Assembly: GCA_937897665.1 (NCBI GenBank)
Contig: CALCPB010000102.1
Location: 1 to 6,457 of the forward strand
Source of the DNA: an uncultured Halomicronema sp.
Lineage (GTDB): Bacteria > Cyanobacteriota > Cyanobacteriia > Phormidesmidales > Phormidesmidaceae
Direction: 5' to 3'
Length of the DNA: 6,457 nt
Below are positions 1 to 5,689 of the stretch, piece after piece (position 1 is the first letter of the stretch; every line of letters begins with the position of its first letter). The position numbers and the translations under genes were made by a program. The notes under the pieces are model-generated. The model saw nothing but the letters and a program-made list of their open reading frames with translations, was not told the origin of the DNA and made no database searches.

Positions 1-1
1 G

Positions 2-340
2 GCGAACCGGCGGCTGCTACAGGCCAAGCTGGAAGCGCGCTACTATGAGGTCGTTATGGCGTCCAGTGGTCCAGAGGCGATCAATCTAGCAAGAAAACAA
101 CGGCCAGACGTCATTTTAATGGACGTCATGATGCCCGAAATCGATGGTATCGCTACGTTCAAGAGTCTGCATGAAAATCCTCAAACTCAATCGATTCCCG
201 TCATCTTATTAACGGCCAAAACTCGCACCGCAGAAAAACGACTGCTTCAAAAAATTGGCGTCGCTGGGGTTATTACCAAACCCTTCAATCCGTTAACTTT
301 GGCTAGCCAAGTCGCGAAGCTGCTGAACTGGTCGATTTGA
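2..340 (+). CDS. rcaF: Single-domain response regulator, RcaF-like (5' end missing)
   Basis: This is the C-terminal 112 residues of a CheY-type receiver. The reading frame is open from base 2, and the residues before the first internal ATG (base 56) are typical receiver helix 1 and strand 2 sequence, so the true start lies upstream. The phospho-acceptor Asp is coded at 122-124 within VILMDVMMPEIDG. The conserved Thr follows in PVILLTAK and the conserved Lys in ITKPFNP (278-280). The protein ends straight after the receiver fold, with no output domain. The acidic pair of strand 1 is outside the window. The gene ends 9 bases before the RcaC-like regulator and its stop touches that gene's ribosome binding site, so the two are probably co-transcribed and translationally coupled. 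Known from Fremyella: RcaF is a small receiver that relays phosphate between RcaE and RcaC. The name rests on this context; the receiver family is certain, the exact orthology is not. Confidence 0.7.
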   Translation, partial: ANRRLLQAKLEARYYEVVMASSGPEAINLARKQRPDVILMDVMMPEIDGIATFKSLHENPQTQSIPVILLTAKTRTAEKRLLQKIGVAGVITKPFNPLTLASQVAKLLNWSI

Positions 341-349
341 GGGGAGCCC

Positions 350-2266
350 ATGAGAGTTTTACTGGTCGAAGATGATGACGCGTTGGTGGCGCTGCTGACC
401 CAGCAGCTCACGGCCCAAAATTATGTCGTTGACCGCGTCGCCGATGGTGAAACGGGCTGGGCCTACAGCTCGACCTTTGACTATGACCTGGTGATCTTGG
501 ACTGGATGCTGCCGCAGCTGGATGGCATTCAACTCTGCCAACGCCTGAGAACTGAAGGCTTTAGCGTGCCAATTCTATTGCTGACGGCCCGAGATAAACA
601 AACTGAAAAAATTAAAGGCCTTGAGGCCGGGGCCGATGATTATGTCGTGAAACCCTTTGATCTGGCAGAACTCATGGTGCGCATTCGCGTGCTACTGCGG
701 CGCACCCTCACTGACTCAGCACCGCTTTTGAGCTGGGGCGATTTGTGTTTGGATTCGGTGAGCTGTCAGGTGACGTATCACGGGCAGCCGGTTTCCCTGA
801 CCGCCAAAGAATATTCATTATTAGAGCTATTCCTCAGGCACAGCTATCAAGTCTTTAGTGCCACCACCCTGCTCGATCGCATTTGGTCATCGGAGGAATT
901 TCCCAGCGAGGCCACGGTGCGATCGCATATTCGGGGGTTAAGGCGCAAACTCAAGGCGACCGGCGCGCCCCCTGATTTAATCGAGACTGTACATGGGTTG
1001 GGGTATCGCCTCAAGATTCGGGCCTTGATTCCTGCTGCCGTCCAGCCAGCGGCGCTCCCGACTCACGTCGAACGTCAGACCCGTTATTTAGACGGCCTGA
1101 TTCAAACCTGGAAGGCCCATAAAGGGGAAAGTTTGGAACGCTGGAATTATCTCGTGCAGATGACGCAAACGTTGCAAACTCAAAGGCTGGGTGAACAGCA
1201 ACGTTTGCAGGCCCAGCAGATGGCCCATAGCCTAGCAGGCACCTTGGGCACCTTTGGCCTCATGGAAGGCTATCGTCTCTCGCGGCAAATCGAGCAGCTC
1301 TTGCAACAAGAGACAGCATTATTGCCGACTCAATGCTCACAGCTGCAAACCTTGGTCACTACCTTGGGGCATGCACTAGATGAGTCCCCCAAGCTGACCG
1401 ATGCCGTCGAGGAGGCCCCGGCGTCGCCGCGCATGCTCATCATCGATTTAGACAATGTGCCCTACATTCAGCAATTCATGGCGCTGGCGATCGCCCAAGG
1501 GTTCGAAGCAACGACGGTCGCTTCGGTAGAAGCGGCTGCTCGAAGCTGTGGACTGGGGGCATCGTCCCCAGCCCCACCACCACCAACTGATTTACCCGAC
1601 TTAGTGCTGGTGAATCTGGTCGTCAGCAAAACCGATGCAGTGCTCGATGAACCGATCTTGCAAAGGCTGTTGCAATTCATCACTGAGCTGACTCAGCAGT
1701 GGTGCGAGTTACCGGTTTTAGTGGTGACTCCTCAAGCGGACTTTGGCAATCGGCTCAATCTGATTCGGCGCGGCGGTGCGGTCATTCTGGAATATCCAGT
1801 GGCGCCGGCAGAGGTTTTGGAGATGGTGGTGCAAGCGACCGAGCACCGGTATCGCCTCAGCAAAGTCATGATTGTCGATGATGATACGCATCATTTGCAG
1901 CAGGTGATGCAGCTGTTGCAGCCCTGGAACTTTCAAATTACGCCCTTGGCCAACCCTCAGCGATTTTGGCTGCTCTTTAATCAAATCCTGCCAGATATGG
2001 TGATCCTCGACATTGAAATGCCCCACATTAACGGCTTCGAACTGTGTCAAGTGCTCCGGAGCCATCCTCAATGGCAACATTTACCGAGTATTTTTCTGAG
2101 CATTCACGCCGACCCGGCCAAGCAACATCAGGCGTTTGCGCTGGGAGCCGATGATTACGTGACTAAACCCATTCAAGGGCAGGACTTGGCCCGACGGGTG
2201 CTGAATCGCTTGCAGCGATCGCACGCCGCTCTTCGTTGGCAGCAGGCGATCACACCTGTAGGCTAA
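350..2266 (+). CDS. rcaC: Multidomain OmpR/PhoB-class response regulator, RcaC-like
   Basis: A 638-residue transcription regulator with five modules. Residues 1-118 form a receiver (acidic EDDD at 7-10, phospho-acceptor D51, T79, K101). Residues about 126-222 form an OmpR/PhoB winged helix ending in the usual TVHGLGYRLK. Residues about 240-345 form an HPt domain with H293 in AHSLAGTLGTFG. Residues 361-500 form a degenerate receiver with N422 at the Asp position and E481 where Lys is expected, plus a Pro-rich insert (409-412). Residues 505-620 form a final receiver (D510-D512, D554, K606). From memory, Fremyella RcaC is 651 residues with key residues D51, H316 and D576; the His-Asp spacing there (260) nearly equals that here (261). 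RcaC activates phycocyanin genes in red light by binding the L box. The ATG has a GGGGAG site 3-8 bases before it, overlapping the upstream stop region. The DNA-binding receiver family is certain; RcaC orthology is very likely. Confidence 0.87.
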   Translation: MRVLLVEDDDALVALLTQQLTAQNYVVDRVADGETGWAYSSTFDYDLVILDWMLPQLDGIQLCQRLRTEGFSVPILLLTARDKQTEKIKGLEAGADDYVVKPFDLAELMVRIRVLLRRTLTDSAPLLSWGDLCLDSVSCQVTYHGQPVSLTAKEYSLLELFLRHSYQVFSATTLLDRIWSSEEFPSEATVRSHIRGLRRKLKATGAPPDLIETVHGLGYRLKIRALIPAAVQPAALPTHVERQTRYLDGLIQTWKAHKGESLERWNYLVQMTQTLQTQRLGEQQRLQAQQMAHSLAGTLGTFGLMEGYRLSRQIEQLLQQETALLPTQCSQLQTLVTTLGHALDESPKLTDAVEEAPASPRMLIIDLDNVPYIQQFMALAIAQGFEATTVASVEAAARSCGLGASSPAPPPPTDLPDLVLVNLVVSKTDAVLDEPILQRLLQFITELTQQWCELPVLVVTPQADFGNRLNLIRRGGAVILEYPVAPAEVLEMVVQATEHRYRLSKVMIVDDDTHHLQQVMQLLQPWNFQITPLANPQRFWLLFNQILPDMVILDIEMPHINGFELCQVLRSHPQWQHLPSIFLSIHADPAKQHQAFALGADDYVTKPIQGQDLARRVLNRLQRSHAALRWQQAITPVG

Positions 2267-2589
2267 TGCTCTACGTCTCAGGCTGCGGGGCCCAGACCAC
2301 TCAGAATTTAGGAAAGCGCTTGCTGCCATCAGTTTCTCGATGATGTGAGGAGCACTGTGGGGCTGCCGACAGAGACCGGAGATCTTGACGGGTTATTTTC
2401 AGGGGTACAGCCCTTAGCGCGATCAAGCCACTTTCAACGAGGCAAAAGAGGTGGGCGTGGCGGGTGGTGCTTGGTAGGTCAGGATATCTTCTGACAGAGA
2501 GTTTTAATGATTTTGGTAGAATCTCGACCCACCCTACGGCGGCTTGACTGAAAATTATGGGCTTCACAAGCTCCTTATTCTTCTTTTGC
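2267..2589. other. Gene-free spacer after the rcaC-like gene
   Basis: No convincing coding region lies on either strand. A minus-strand frame (2301-2606) is open but shows no domain or ribosome binding site, and part of it reads through the degenerate repeat at 2515-2540. I see no clear hairpin with a T-run just after the rcaC-like stop, so transcription may run on into the region downstream. Confidence 0.6.
2515..2540 (-). repeat. Degenerate copy of a GTAGGGTGGGT-type interspersed repeat
   Basis: On the minus strand this reads GCCGTAGGGTGGGTCGAG followed by an A/T-rich tail. The GTAGGGTGGGTCGAG head resembles a dispersed repeat that is common in cyanobacterial intergenic DNA and is often mis-translated as VGWVERSET; here the minus frame gives VGWVEILPK. 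The usual returning arm (ACCCACC) is not evident nearby, so this looks like a decayed half. The assignment to that repeat class is from memory. Confidence 0.35.
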
Positions 2590-2607
2590 CGGCACAGGAT
2601 TTGCACA
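2590..2607 (+). promoter_or_regulatory. L-box-like RcaC binding site, copy 1
   Basis: The sequence CGGCACA-GGAT-TTGCACA fits the direct-repeat form TTGCACA-N4-TTGCACA reported for the Fremyella L box. The second half-site is perfect and the first matches 5 of 7. The 17 bases from 2592 recur at 2935 with one change. It lies 47 bases before the ATG of the broken PcyA-like ORF. No -10 element sits at the ideal distance; TAAGAT at 2629-2634 is the nearest candidate. Direct repeats at 11-base period are the usual target geometry of OmpR/PhoB proteins. Confidence 0.6.
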
Positions 2608-2654
2608 AGGGTCAGGCAAGGTGACAGTTAAGATCTTGAGGACTCTAACGCATC

Positions 2655-2831
2655 ATGGTTCGAGCTGATTTCTCTACCTTGTGCGAACAACAGCATCCCC
2701 TTATTCGCCGATTAACAGAGGTGACCGCAACAATGCATTTGAGCACAGGCTTTTGGGTCAGAGTGGGCTGATCGCCACCGGTAAATGTGCTGCTTGATGA
2801 CGTCAAAGAGACGCTCAACGAAGATTTGTAA
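2655..2831 (+). pseudogene. Short broken ORF with PcyA-like N-terminus
   Basis: From ATG 2655 the frame codes for 38 residues and stops at TGA 2769-2771. It then stays open for another 19 codons, ending LLDDVKETLNEDL before TAA 2829. Residues 11-20 (EQQHPLIRRL) resemble the N-terminus of phycocyanobilin:ferredoxin oxidoreductase (PcyA) as I remember it from Nostoc, but similarity ends there and none of the PcyA catalytic core (about 240 residues in the family) is present. I do not recognise the second part. A GAGGA site at 2638-2642 lies 12 bases before the ATG, somewhat far. An L-box-like site sits upstream and a terminator-like hairpin 32 bases downstream, as for a transcribed unit. It could be a remnant of pcyA left by deletion, a small expressed peptide, or a chance frame. 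In Fremyella, pcyA is itself an L-box gene, which makes the remnant reading attractive. Confidence 0.35.
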
Positions 2832-2863
2832 TGAAACATGAAGCCCTCTCAGATTAACCGCAA

Positions 2864-2890
2864 CCTTCGTAAATCTACGGAAGGCTTTTT
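2864..2890 (+). terminator. Terminator-like hairpin after the broken ORF
   Basis: CCTTCGTA (2864-2871) pairs with TACG-G-AAGG (2876-2884). This gives eight base pairs with one bulged G and a four-base loop, followed by C and five T (2886-2890). It would end transcription from the region of L-box copy 1 and keep it apart from the cpc promoter downstream. The stem is modest and the T-run short, so leaky termination is possible. Confidence 0.5.
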
Positions 2891-2932
2891 CTGTAAAGGA
2901 TTCGGCAATTGTAACTAGTTAGATACAAGCCA

Positions 2933-2950
2933 GTGCACAGGATCTGCACA
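2933..2950 (+). promoter_or_regulatory. L-box-like RcaC binding site, copy 2, before the cpc operon
   Basis: GTGCACA-GGAT-CTGCACA matches TTGCACA-N4-TTGCACA at 12 of 14 half-site positions, with the same GGAT spacer as copy 1. Each half-site differs from the consensus only in its first base. It points toward cpcB. Its end lies 10 bases before a possible -10 element (2961-2966), the placement by which PhoB-class activators replace a missing -35. This is the best candidate for red-light activation of the phycocyanin operon by the RcaC-like protein encoded 670 bases upstream. An inverted repeat GTGCA/TGCAC overlaps it, but the direct-repeat reading explains more bases. Confidence 0.65.
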
Positions 2951-2960
2951 ACTGAATTGA

Positions 2961-2966
2961 TTAAAT
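2961..2966 (+). promoter_or_regulatory. Candidate -10 element of the cpc promoter
   Basis: TTAAAT lies 10 bases downstream of L-box copy 2, and no TTGACA-like -35 occurs at the proper distance, as expected for an activator-dependent promoter. Transcription would begin near 2973. The hexamer is a weak match to TATAAT and is chosen mainly for its position. Confidence 0.35.
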
Positions 2967-3081
2967 GAAGAAGTCCAAAAGGCCTGAGTCCTGACAGTTT
3001 ACGGTTTTACTGCTGGGGCTCAGTTATCTCATAAACTGGCCGGTTAATCAGCGATGATGGGCCGCCCTGCAAGATTTGAAC

Positions 3082-3113
3082 TTTGTTGAAAAATTGACGT
3101 TCTCAACAGAACG
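3082..3113 (+). promoter_or_regulatory. Alternative hairpins in the cpcB leader
   Basis: TTTGTTGA (3082-3089) can pair with TCAACAGA (3103-3110), eight pairs including one G-U. CGTTC (3098-3102) can pair with GAACG (3109-3113), five pairs with a six-base loop. The two helices share bases and cannot coexist. They lie 4 bases before the strong terminator-type stem, where an anti-terminator or pausing element would be expected. A regulatory role is inference. Confidence 0.35.
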
Positions 3114-3117
3114 AGTT

Positions 3118-3165
3118 TTCTCTGAGGAGAGGATTGCTCTCCCCTCTCTTCAGAGAAGTTTTTTT
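3118..3165 (+). terminator. Strong intrinsic-terminator-type hairpin in the cpcB leader
   Basis: The arm at 3118-3132 pairs with 3143-3157 over 15 bases with a single G-U pair and a ten-base loop, followed by G and seven T (3159-3165). This has every mark of a factor-independent terminator. It lies 83 bases before the cpcB ATG, and I find no good promoter between it and the gene. It is therefore either an attenuator that must be read through to express the operon, or an insulator upstream of a promoter I cannot recognise. The inner arm GGAGAG (3126-3131) can instead pair with CTCTCC (3137-3142), which would shorten the stem. Confidence 0.75.
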
Positions 3166-3235
3166 ATGAACTGTTGAGGCTTGCTTGGCAACAAAGCTGG
3201 CCGTTTGGATCTAGTTTGATTGCGTGTTTAGAGAT

Positions 3236-3240
3236 AGGAG
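3236..3240 (+). promoter_or_regulatory. Ribosome binding site of cpcB
   Basis: AGGAG lies 8 bases before ATG 3249 and fixes that start. An open frame continues back to a TTG at 3174, but those 25 extra residues are not phycobiliprotein sequence and lack a binding site. Confidence 0.85.
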
Positions 3241-3248
3241 ATTTTTTC

Positions 3249-3767
3249 ATGCTTGACGCTTTTACAAAAGTCGTTTCCCAAGCCGATGCGCGGGGACAAT
3301 ACGTCAGTGATGACCAACTTAGTGCCTTAACCCAGTTTGTGGCTGAGGGCAATAAGCGAGTGGATGTAGTAAATCGACTGACGGGCAACACCTCTGCCAT
3401 TGTGGCGGATGCTGCTCGGGCTTTGTTTGCCGAGCAACCCCAACTCATTGCGCCGGGCGGTAACGCTTATACAAGCCGGCGGATGGCAGCCTGCCTGCGC
3501 GATATGGAAATTATTTTGCGCTATGTCACCTATGCCGTGTTTGGCGGCGATGGCAGTGTGATGGACGATCGCTGTTTGAATGGTCTCCGCGAAACCTATG
3601 TGGCTTTGGGCGTTCCTGGTACTTCCGTCGCCGAAGGGGTCAGCAAGATGAAAGATGCTGCCATTGCGATCGCCAACAATCGAGAAGGCATCACCCAAGG
3701 CGACTGTAGTTCTCTCATGGCTGAACTCGGCAGCTACTTTGATCGCGCTGCTGCCGCTGTGAGCTAA
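3249..3767 (+). CDS. cpcB: C-phycocyanin beta subunit
   Basis: This 172-residue globin-like subunit forms alpha-beta monomers with CpcA that build the trimers and hexamers of phycobilisome rods, where it absorbs light near 620 nm. Both phycocyanobilin attachment cysteines are present: C82 in [11 protein letters not shown] and C153 in [12 protein letters not shown]72 in [11 protein letters not shown] is the asparagine methylated by CpcM in the family, and D85 is the residue that contacts the central bilin. The sequence follows CpcB throughout (172 residues is the standard length) and differs from PecB, which has a different segment before C82. It heads the operon, 53 bases before cpcA, with a strong AGGAG site. 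Its promoter is probably the L-box element near 2933-2966. If that is right, this is the light-colour-inducible phycocyanin, comparable to the cpc2 operon of Fremyella. Confidence 0.97.
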   Translation: MLDAFTKVVSQADARGQYVSDDQLSALTQFVAEGNKRVDVVNRLTGNTSAIVADAARALFAEQPQLIAPGGNAYTSRRMAACLRDMEIILRYVTYAVFGGDGSVMDDRCLNGLRETYVALGVPGTSVAEGVSKMKDAAIAIANNREGITQGDCSSLMAELGSYFDRAAAAVS

Positions 3768-3820
3768 GCCTCGCGCTGGTTGATGTACTTTTTGTAAACC
3801 CTTTAGAGATATTAATTCCC

Positions 3821-4309
3821 ATGAAAACCCCCATGACTGAAGCGGTTGCTGCCGCCGATTCCCAAGGTCGTTTCCTCAGTAGCACCGAACTTCAGGTAGC
3901 TTTTGGTCGTTTTCGTCAGGCCGAAGCGGGCTTGGCTGCTGCTAAATCCTTGAGCCAAAACGCCGACAGTCTGGTGAACGGAGCGGCTCAAGCCGTTTAC
4001 CAAAAATTCCCCTACACGACTCAAATGCAAGGCAATAACTATGCCTCGACTCCCGAAGGCAAATCTAAGTGCAGTCGTGATATTGGCTATTATCTGCGGA
4101 TGGTGACCTATTGCCTCATTGCGGGTGGCACTGGTCCCATGGATGACTACCTGATTTCGGGCATCGCTGAAATTAATAGCACCTTTGAATTATCGCCTAG
4201 CTGGTATGTCGAAGCGCTGAAGCATATCAAAGCCAACCATGGCTTGAGTGGCGATGCCGCGGTTGAGGCTAACTCTTACCTTGACTATGCCATCAATGCT
4301 TTGAGCTAA
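3821..4309 (+). CDS. cpcA: C-phycocyanin alpha subunit
   Basis: A 162-residue subunit, the standard CpcA length, that pairs with CpcB in rod discs. The single bilin-binding cysteine is C84 in [11 protein letters not shown], normally loaded with phycocyanobilin by the CpcE/CpcF lyase, which is not in this window. R86 and D87 next to it are the usual chromophore contacts. The family blocks [20 protein letters not shown] at the start and [10 protein letters not shown] at the end are intact. The upstream Shine-Dalgarno is weak (TAGAGAT at 3804-3810, 10 bases before ATG), so translation may depend partly on ribosomes finishing cpcB 53 bases earlier. A PecA identity is unlikely, because the segment around C84 is of CpcA type. 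The bound pigment cannot be proven from the sequence. Confidence 0.97.
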   Translation: MKTPMTEAVAAADSQGRFLSSTELQVAFGRFRQAEAGLAAAKSLSQNADSLVNGAAQAVYQKFPYTTQMQGNNYASTPEGKSKCSRDIGYYLRMVTYCLIAGGTGPMDDYLISGIAEINSTFELSPSWYVEALKHIKANHGLSGDAAVEANSYLDYAINALS

Positions 4310-4342
4310 TTCTGCGGTGAGTGCCCGAGGCCAGTGCGCCCC

Positions 4343-4365
4343 CTTAGCCATTCCTTGATGCTAAG
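4343..4365 (+). other. Small hairpin after cpcA
   Basis: CTTAGC (4343-4348) pairs with GCTAAG (4360-4365) around an 11-base loop, 33 bases after the cpcA stop. No T-run follows, so it is not a standard terminator. It could protect the 3' end of the abundant cpcBA message. Confidence 0.35.
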
Positions 4366-4434
4366 CGGTGAACCGGCTTCGGGTTGCCTTGATCGAGCCC
4401 CATTTGTGATTGCTCTGAAAATAAACTCGTGTCG

Positions 4435-4492
4435 GGTGGGTCAGCGCTCTCGCCAGTGCTCACAACTCCCGCTCCGGGGACTGTAACCCACC
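4435..4492 (+). repeat. Inverted repeat closing a branched fold, cpcA-cpcC2 gap
   Basis: GGTGGGT (4435-4441) pairs with ACCCACC (4486-4492). Inside are two smaller hairpins: AGCGCT with AGTGCT (4443-4448, 4455-4460, one G-U) and TCCC with GGGA (4467-4470, 4477-4480). The outer arms have the same GGGTGGGT and ACCCACC ends as the dispersed repeat suggested at 2515-2540. It lies in the 290-base gap and may stabilise the cpcBA message or reduce read-through into the linker genes. Confidence 0.4.
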
Positions 4493-4599
4493 GCTGTTAA
4501 CTAGCCTGTGGCCGCACCTTTTTCCTTCAGGGAATTAGCGCGTGAACGTCATGGGCCGTTTTCCCTTTAATTAATTGATGTCGATTTGAGGACGCCTTT

Positions 4600-5418
4600 A
4601 TGACCAGCACTATGTCAGCTACCCAGCTAGGATTTGAACCCTTTGTTGAAGCCTCTCCCACCGAATTGCGATCGCACGCCACTGACGCCGACATTCAAGC
4701 GGTGATTTGGGCCACCTATCGTCAGGTGTTAGGTAATGACCATGTGATGCAGGCCGAGCGCCTTACCAGTGCTGAGTCGATGCTGACTCACGGCCACATC
4801 AGAGTGCGCGATTTTGTGCGGGCTTTAGCCCTCTCGGAGTTGTACAAGCAAAAATTCTTCTACAGCACACCGCAAGTGCGATTCATTGAACTCAACTTTA
4901 AGCATTTACTGGGGCGGGCGCCTTACAGTGAAGCGGAAATTACTGACCATGTGAACTGCTATGTCGAGCAAGGCTACGAAGCGGAAATTAATAGCTATCT
5001 CGACTCAGCCGAGTACCAAGAGAACTTTGGCGATCAAATCGTTCCTTACTATCGGGGATTTGCGACCCAAACCAGCCAAAAGACTGTGGGCTTTGTCAGA
5101 ATGTTTCAGCTCTATCGGGGATATGCCAGCAGCGATCGCGCTCGGGTCAATCACAAAAAAGGCTGCCTCACTGAAGACCTGGCTCGAAACACCGCTAGCC
5201 CCTTAAGAACCTCCACTTTGAGCAAAGAACTCTTGGGGACAACCGGGGGCAACCGCGAGCAAATGTATCGTATTCGCGTTTCTCAAGGCGCTAGCGGGCG
5301 CACTCCCCAAATTCGTCGCAGCGTTCAAGAATACGTCGTCAGCTACGAGCAGTTGTCGCCCACCTTGCAACGTCTTAACCAACGGGGTAGCCGGATTGTC
5401 AACATCACTTCGGCCTAG
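4600..5418 (+). CDS. cpcC2: Phycobilisome rod linker, 30-kDa type
   Basis: A 272-residue linker that sits in the central hole of phycocyanin hexamers and joins rod discs. Residues about 18-150 form the linker fold, with the family blocks YRQVLGND (40-47), SVRDFVR-like 68-74, [13 protein letters not shown] (97-109) and YLDSAEY (133-139). A basic connecting segment follows. Residues about 222-270 form a CpcD-like domain (MYRIRVSQGA to VNITSA). Length and sequence best match Synechocystis CpcC2 (273 residues), including the opening S-A-x-x-L-G and the segment LARNTAS (194-200). The name cpcI/cpcH is used for such linkers in other strains. The first ATG is preferred over ATG 4612 because GAGGA (4588-4592) lies 7 bases before it and the homologue starts there. 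Linker dose sets rod length, in keeping with the attenuating structures before the gene. Confidence 0.95.
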   Translation: MTSTMSATQLGFEPFVEASPTELRSHATDADIQAVIWATYRQVLGNDHVMQAERLTSAESMLTHGHIRVRDFVRALALSELYKQKFFYSTPQVRFIELNFKHLLGRAPYSEAEITDHVNCYVEQGYEAEINSYLDSAEYQENFGDQIVPYYRGFATQTSQKTVGFVRMFQLYRGYASSDRARVNHKKGCLTEDLARNTASPLRTSTLSKELLGTTGGNREQMYRIRVSQGASGRTPQIRRSVQEYVVSYEQLSPTLQRLNQRGSRIVNITSA

Positions 5419-5450
5419 ACACTCTCAGCGGTTGCGGCCTTAAAATGCCC

Positions 5451-5499
5451 CCCCGATGCCGATATCGATGCAGTCAATGCCGCGATCGCGGCATCGGGG
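5451..5499 (+). repeat. Long perfect inverted repeat between the linker genes, with embedded HIP1
   Basis: CCCCGATGCCG (5451-5461) and CGGCATCGGGG (5489-5499) are perfect 11-base complements around a 27-base loop. The right arm also belongs to an 18-base perfect palindrome, ATGCCGCGATCGCGGCAT (5477-5494), which contains the HIP1 octamer. The long stem and the palindrome hairpin exclude each other in RNA. No T-run follows on the plus strand, so this is more likely an RNA stability or processing element, or a pausing site, than a classic terminator. It starts 33 bases after the cpcC2 stop. Confidence 0.6.
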
Positions 5500-5675
5500 A
5501 TCGCTAAAAAATCTCAATTTGTATCCCCCACTCAGAGCGCTGCACGTCAAATAGTATGCTCAGAATAGAAAGTTTTCTGTTGAAAATTCTCTGTCGGGGG
5601 TTTAGCCGTGCTCAATCTCTGCGATTGGCACGCTATTTTTGCGCCCACCCCTTACCTATAAAATCCATATAATCC

Positions 5676-5681
5676 AAGGAG
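5676..5681 (+). promoter_or_regulatory. Ribosome binding site setting the GTG start of cpcC1
   Basis: AAGGAG lies 8 bases before GTG 5690. This is the strongest Shine-Dalgarno sequence among the linker genes and supports the GTG start, which is followed by the conserved linker opening AIT. Confidence 0.85.
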
Positions 5682-5689
5682 ATGAACCT

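Larger units (their letters stand above)
2973..3248 (+). other. Predicted long structured 5' leader of cpcB
   Basis: If transcription starts near 2973, cpcB has a leader of about 276 bases. It holds several inverted repeats: CAGTTTA (2995-3001) with TAAACTG (3032-3038), with a competing CAGTT at 3021-3025; the paired helices at 3082-3113; and the terminator-type hairpin at 3118-3165. No start codon inside it leads to a convincing peptide. Long leaders are usual for cpc operons; the start point here is inferred, not seen. Confidence 0.45.

Noticed and set aside
1718..2080. 120-residue minus-strand ORF
   Set aside because: It lies fully inside the rcaC-like gene, antisense to clear receiver sequence, and shows no recognisable domain.
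2301..2606. 101-residue minus-strand ORF
   Set aside because: No ribosome binding site or domain; part of it translates a degenerate dispersed repeat (VGWVE) and it crosses an L-box-like site.
2645..2839. 64-residue minus-strand ORF
   Set aside because: Low-complexity serine-rich translation antisense to the PcyA-like frame, with no supporting signal.
2933..2949. GTGCA/TGCAC as a palindromic operator for a dimeric repressor
   Set aside because: The second copy at 2590-2607 keeps the direct repeat but not the palindrome, so the direct-repeat L-box reading fits both.
3094..3122. Promoter with TTGACG as -35 close to cpcB
   Set aside because: The hexamer 17 bases later is TTTCTC, a poor -10, and it would lie inside the terminator stem.
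3174..3248. N-terminal extension of cpcB from a TTG codon
   Set aside because: The 25 extra residues do not belong to CpcB, and the ATG at 3249 has an AGGAG site at the right distance and gives the standard 172 residues.
3249..4309. Phycoerythrocyanin genes pecB/pecA
   Set aside because: The segments around beta C82 ([16 protein letters not shown]) and alpha C84 are of phycocyanin type, and the linkers match CpcC1 and CpcC2.
5657..5673. TATAAA/TATAAT as a promoter for cpcC1
   Set aside because: The TATAAT copy would start RNA within the Shine-Dalgarno sequence, and neither hexamer has a -35 at suitable distance.
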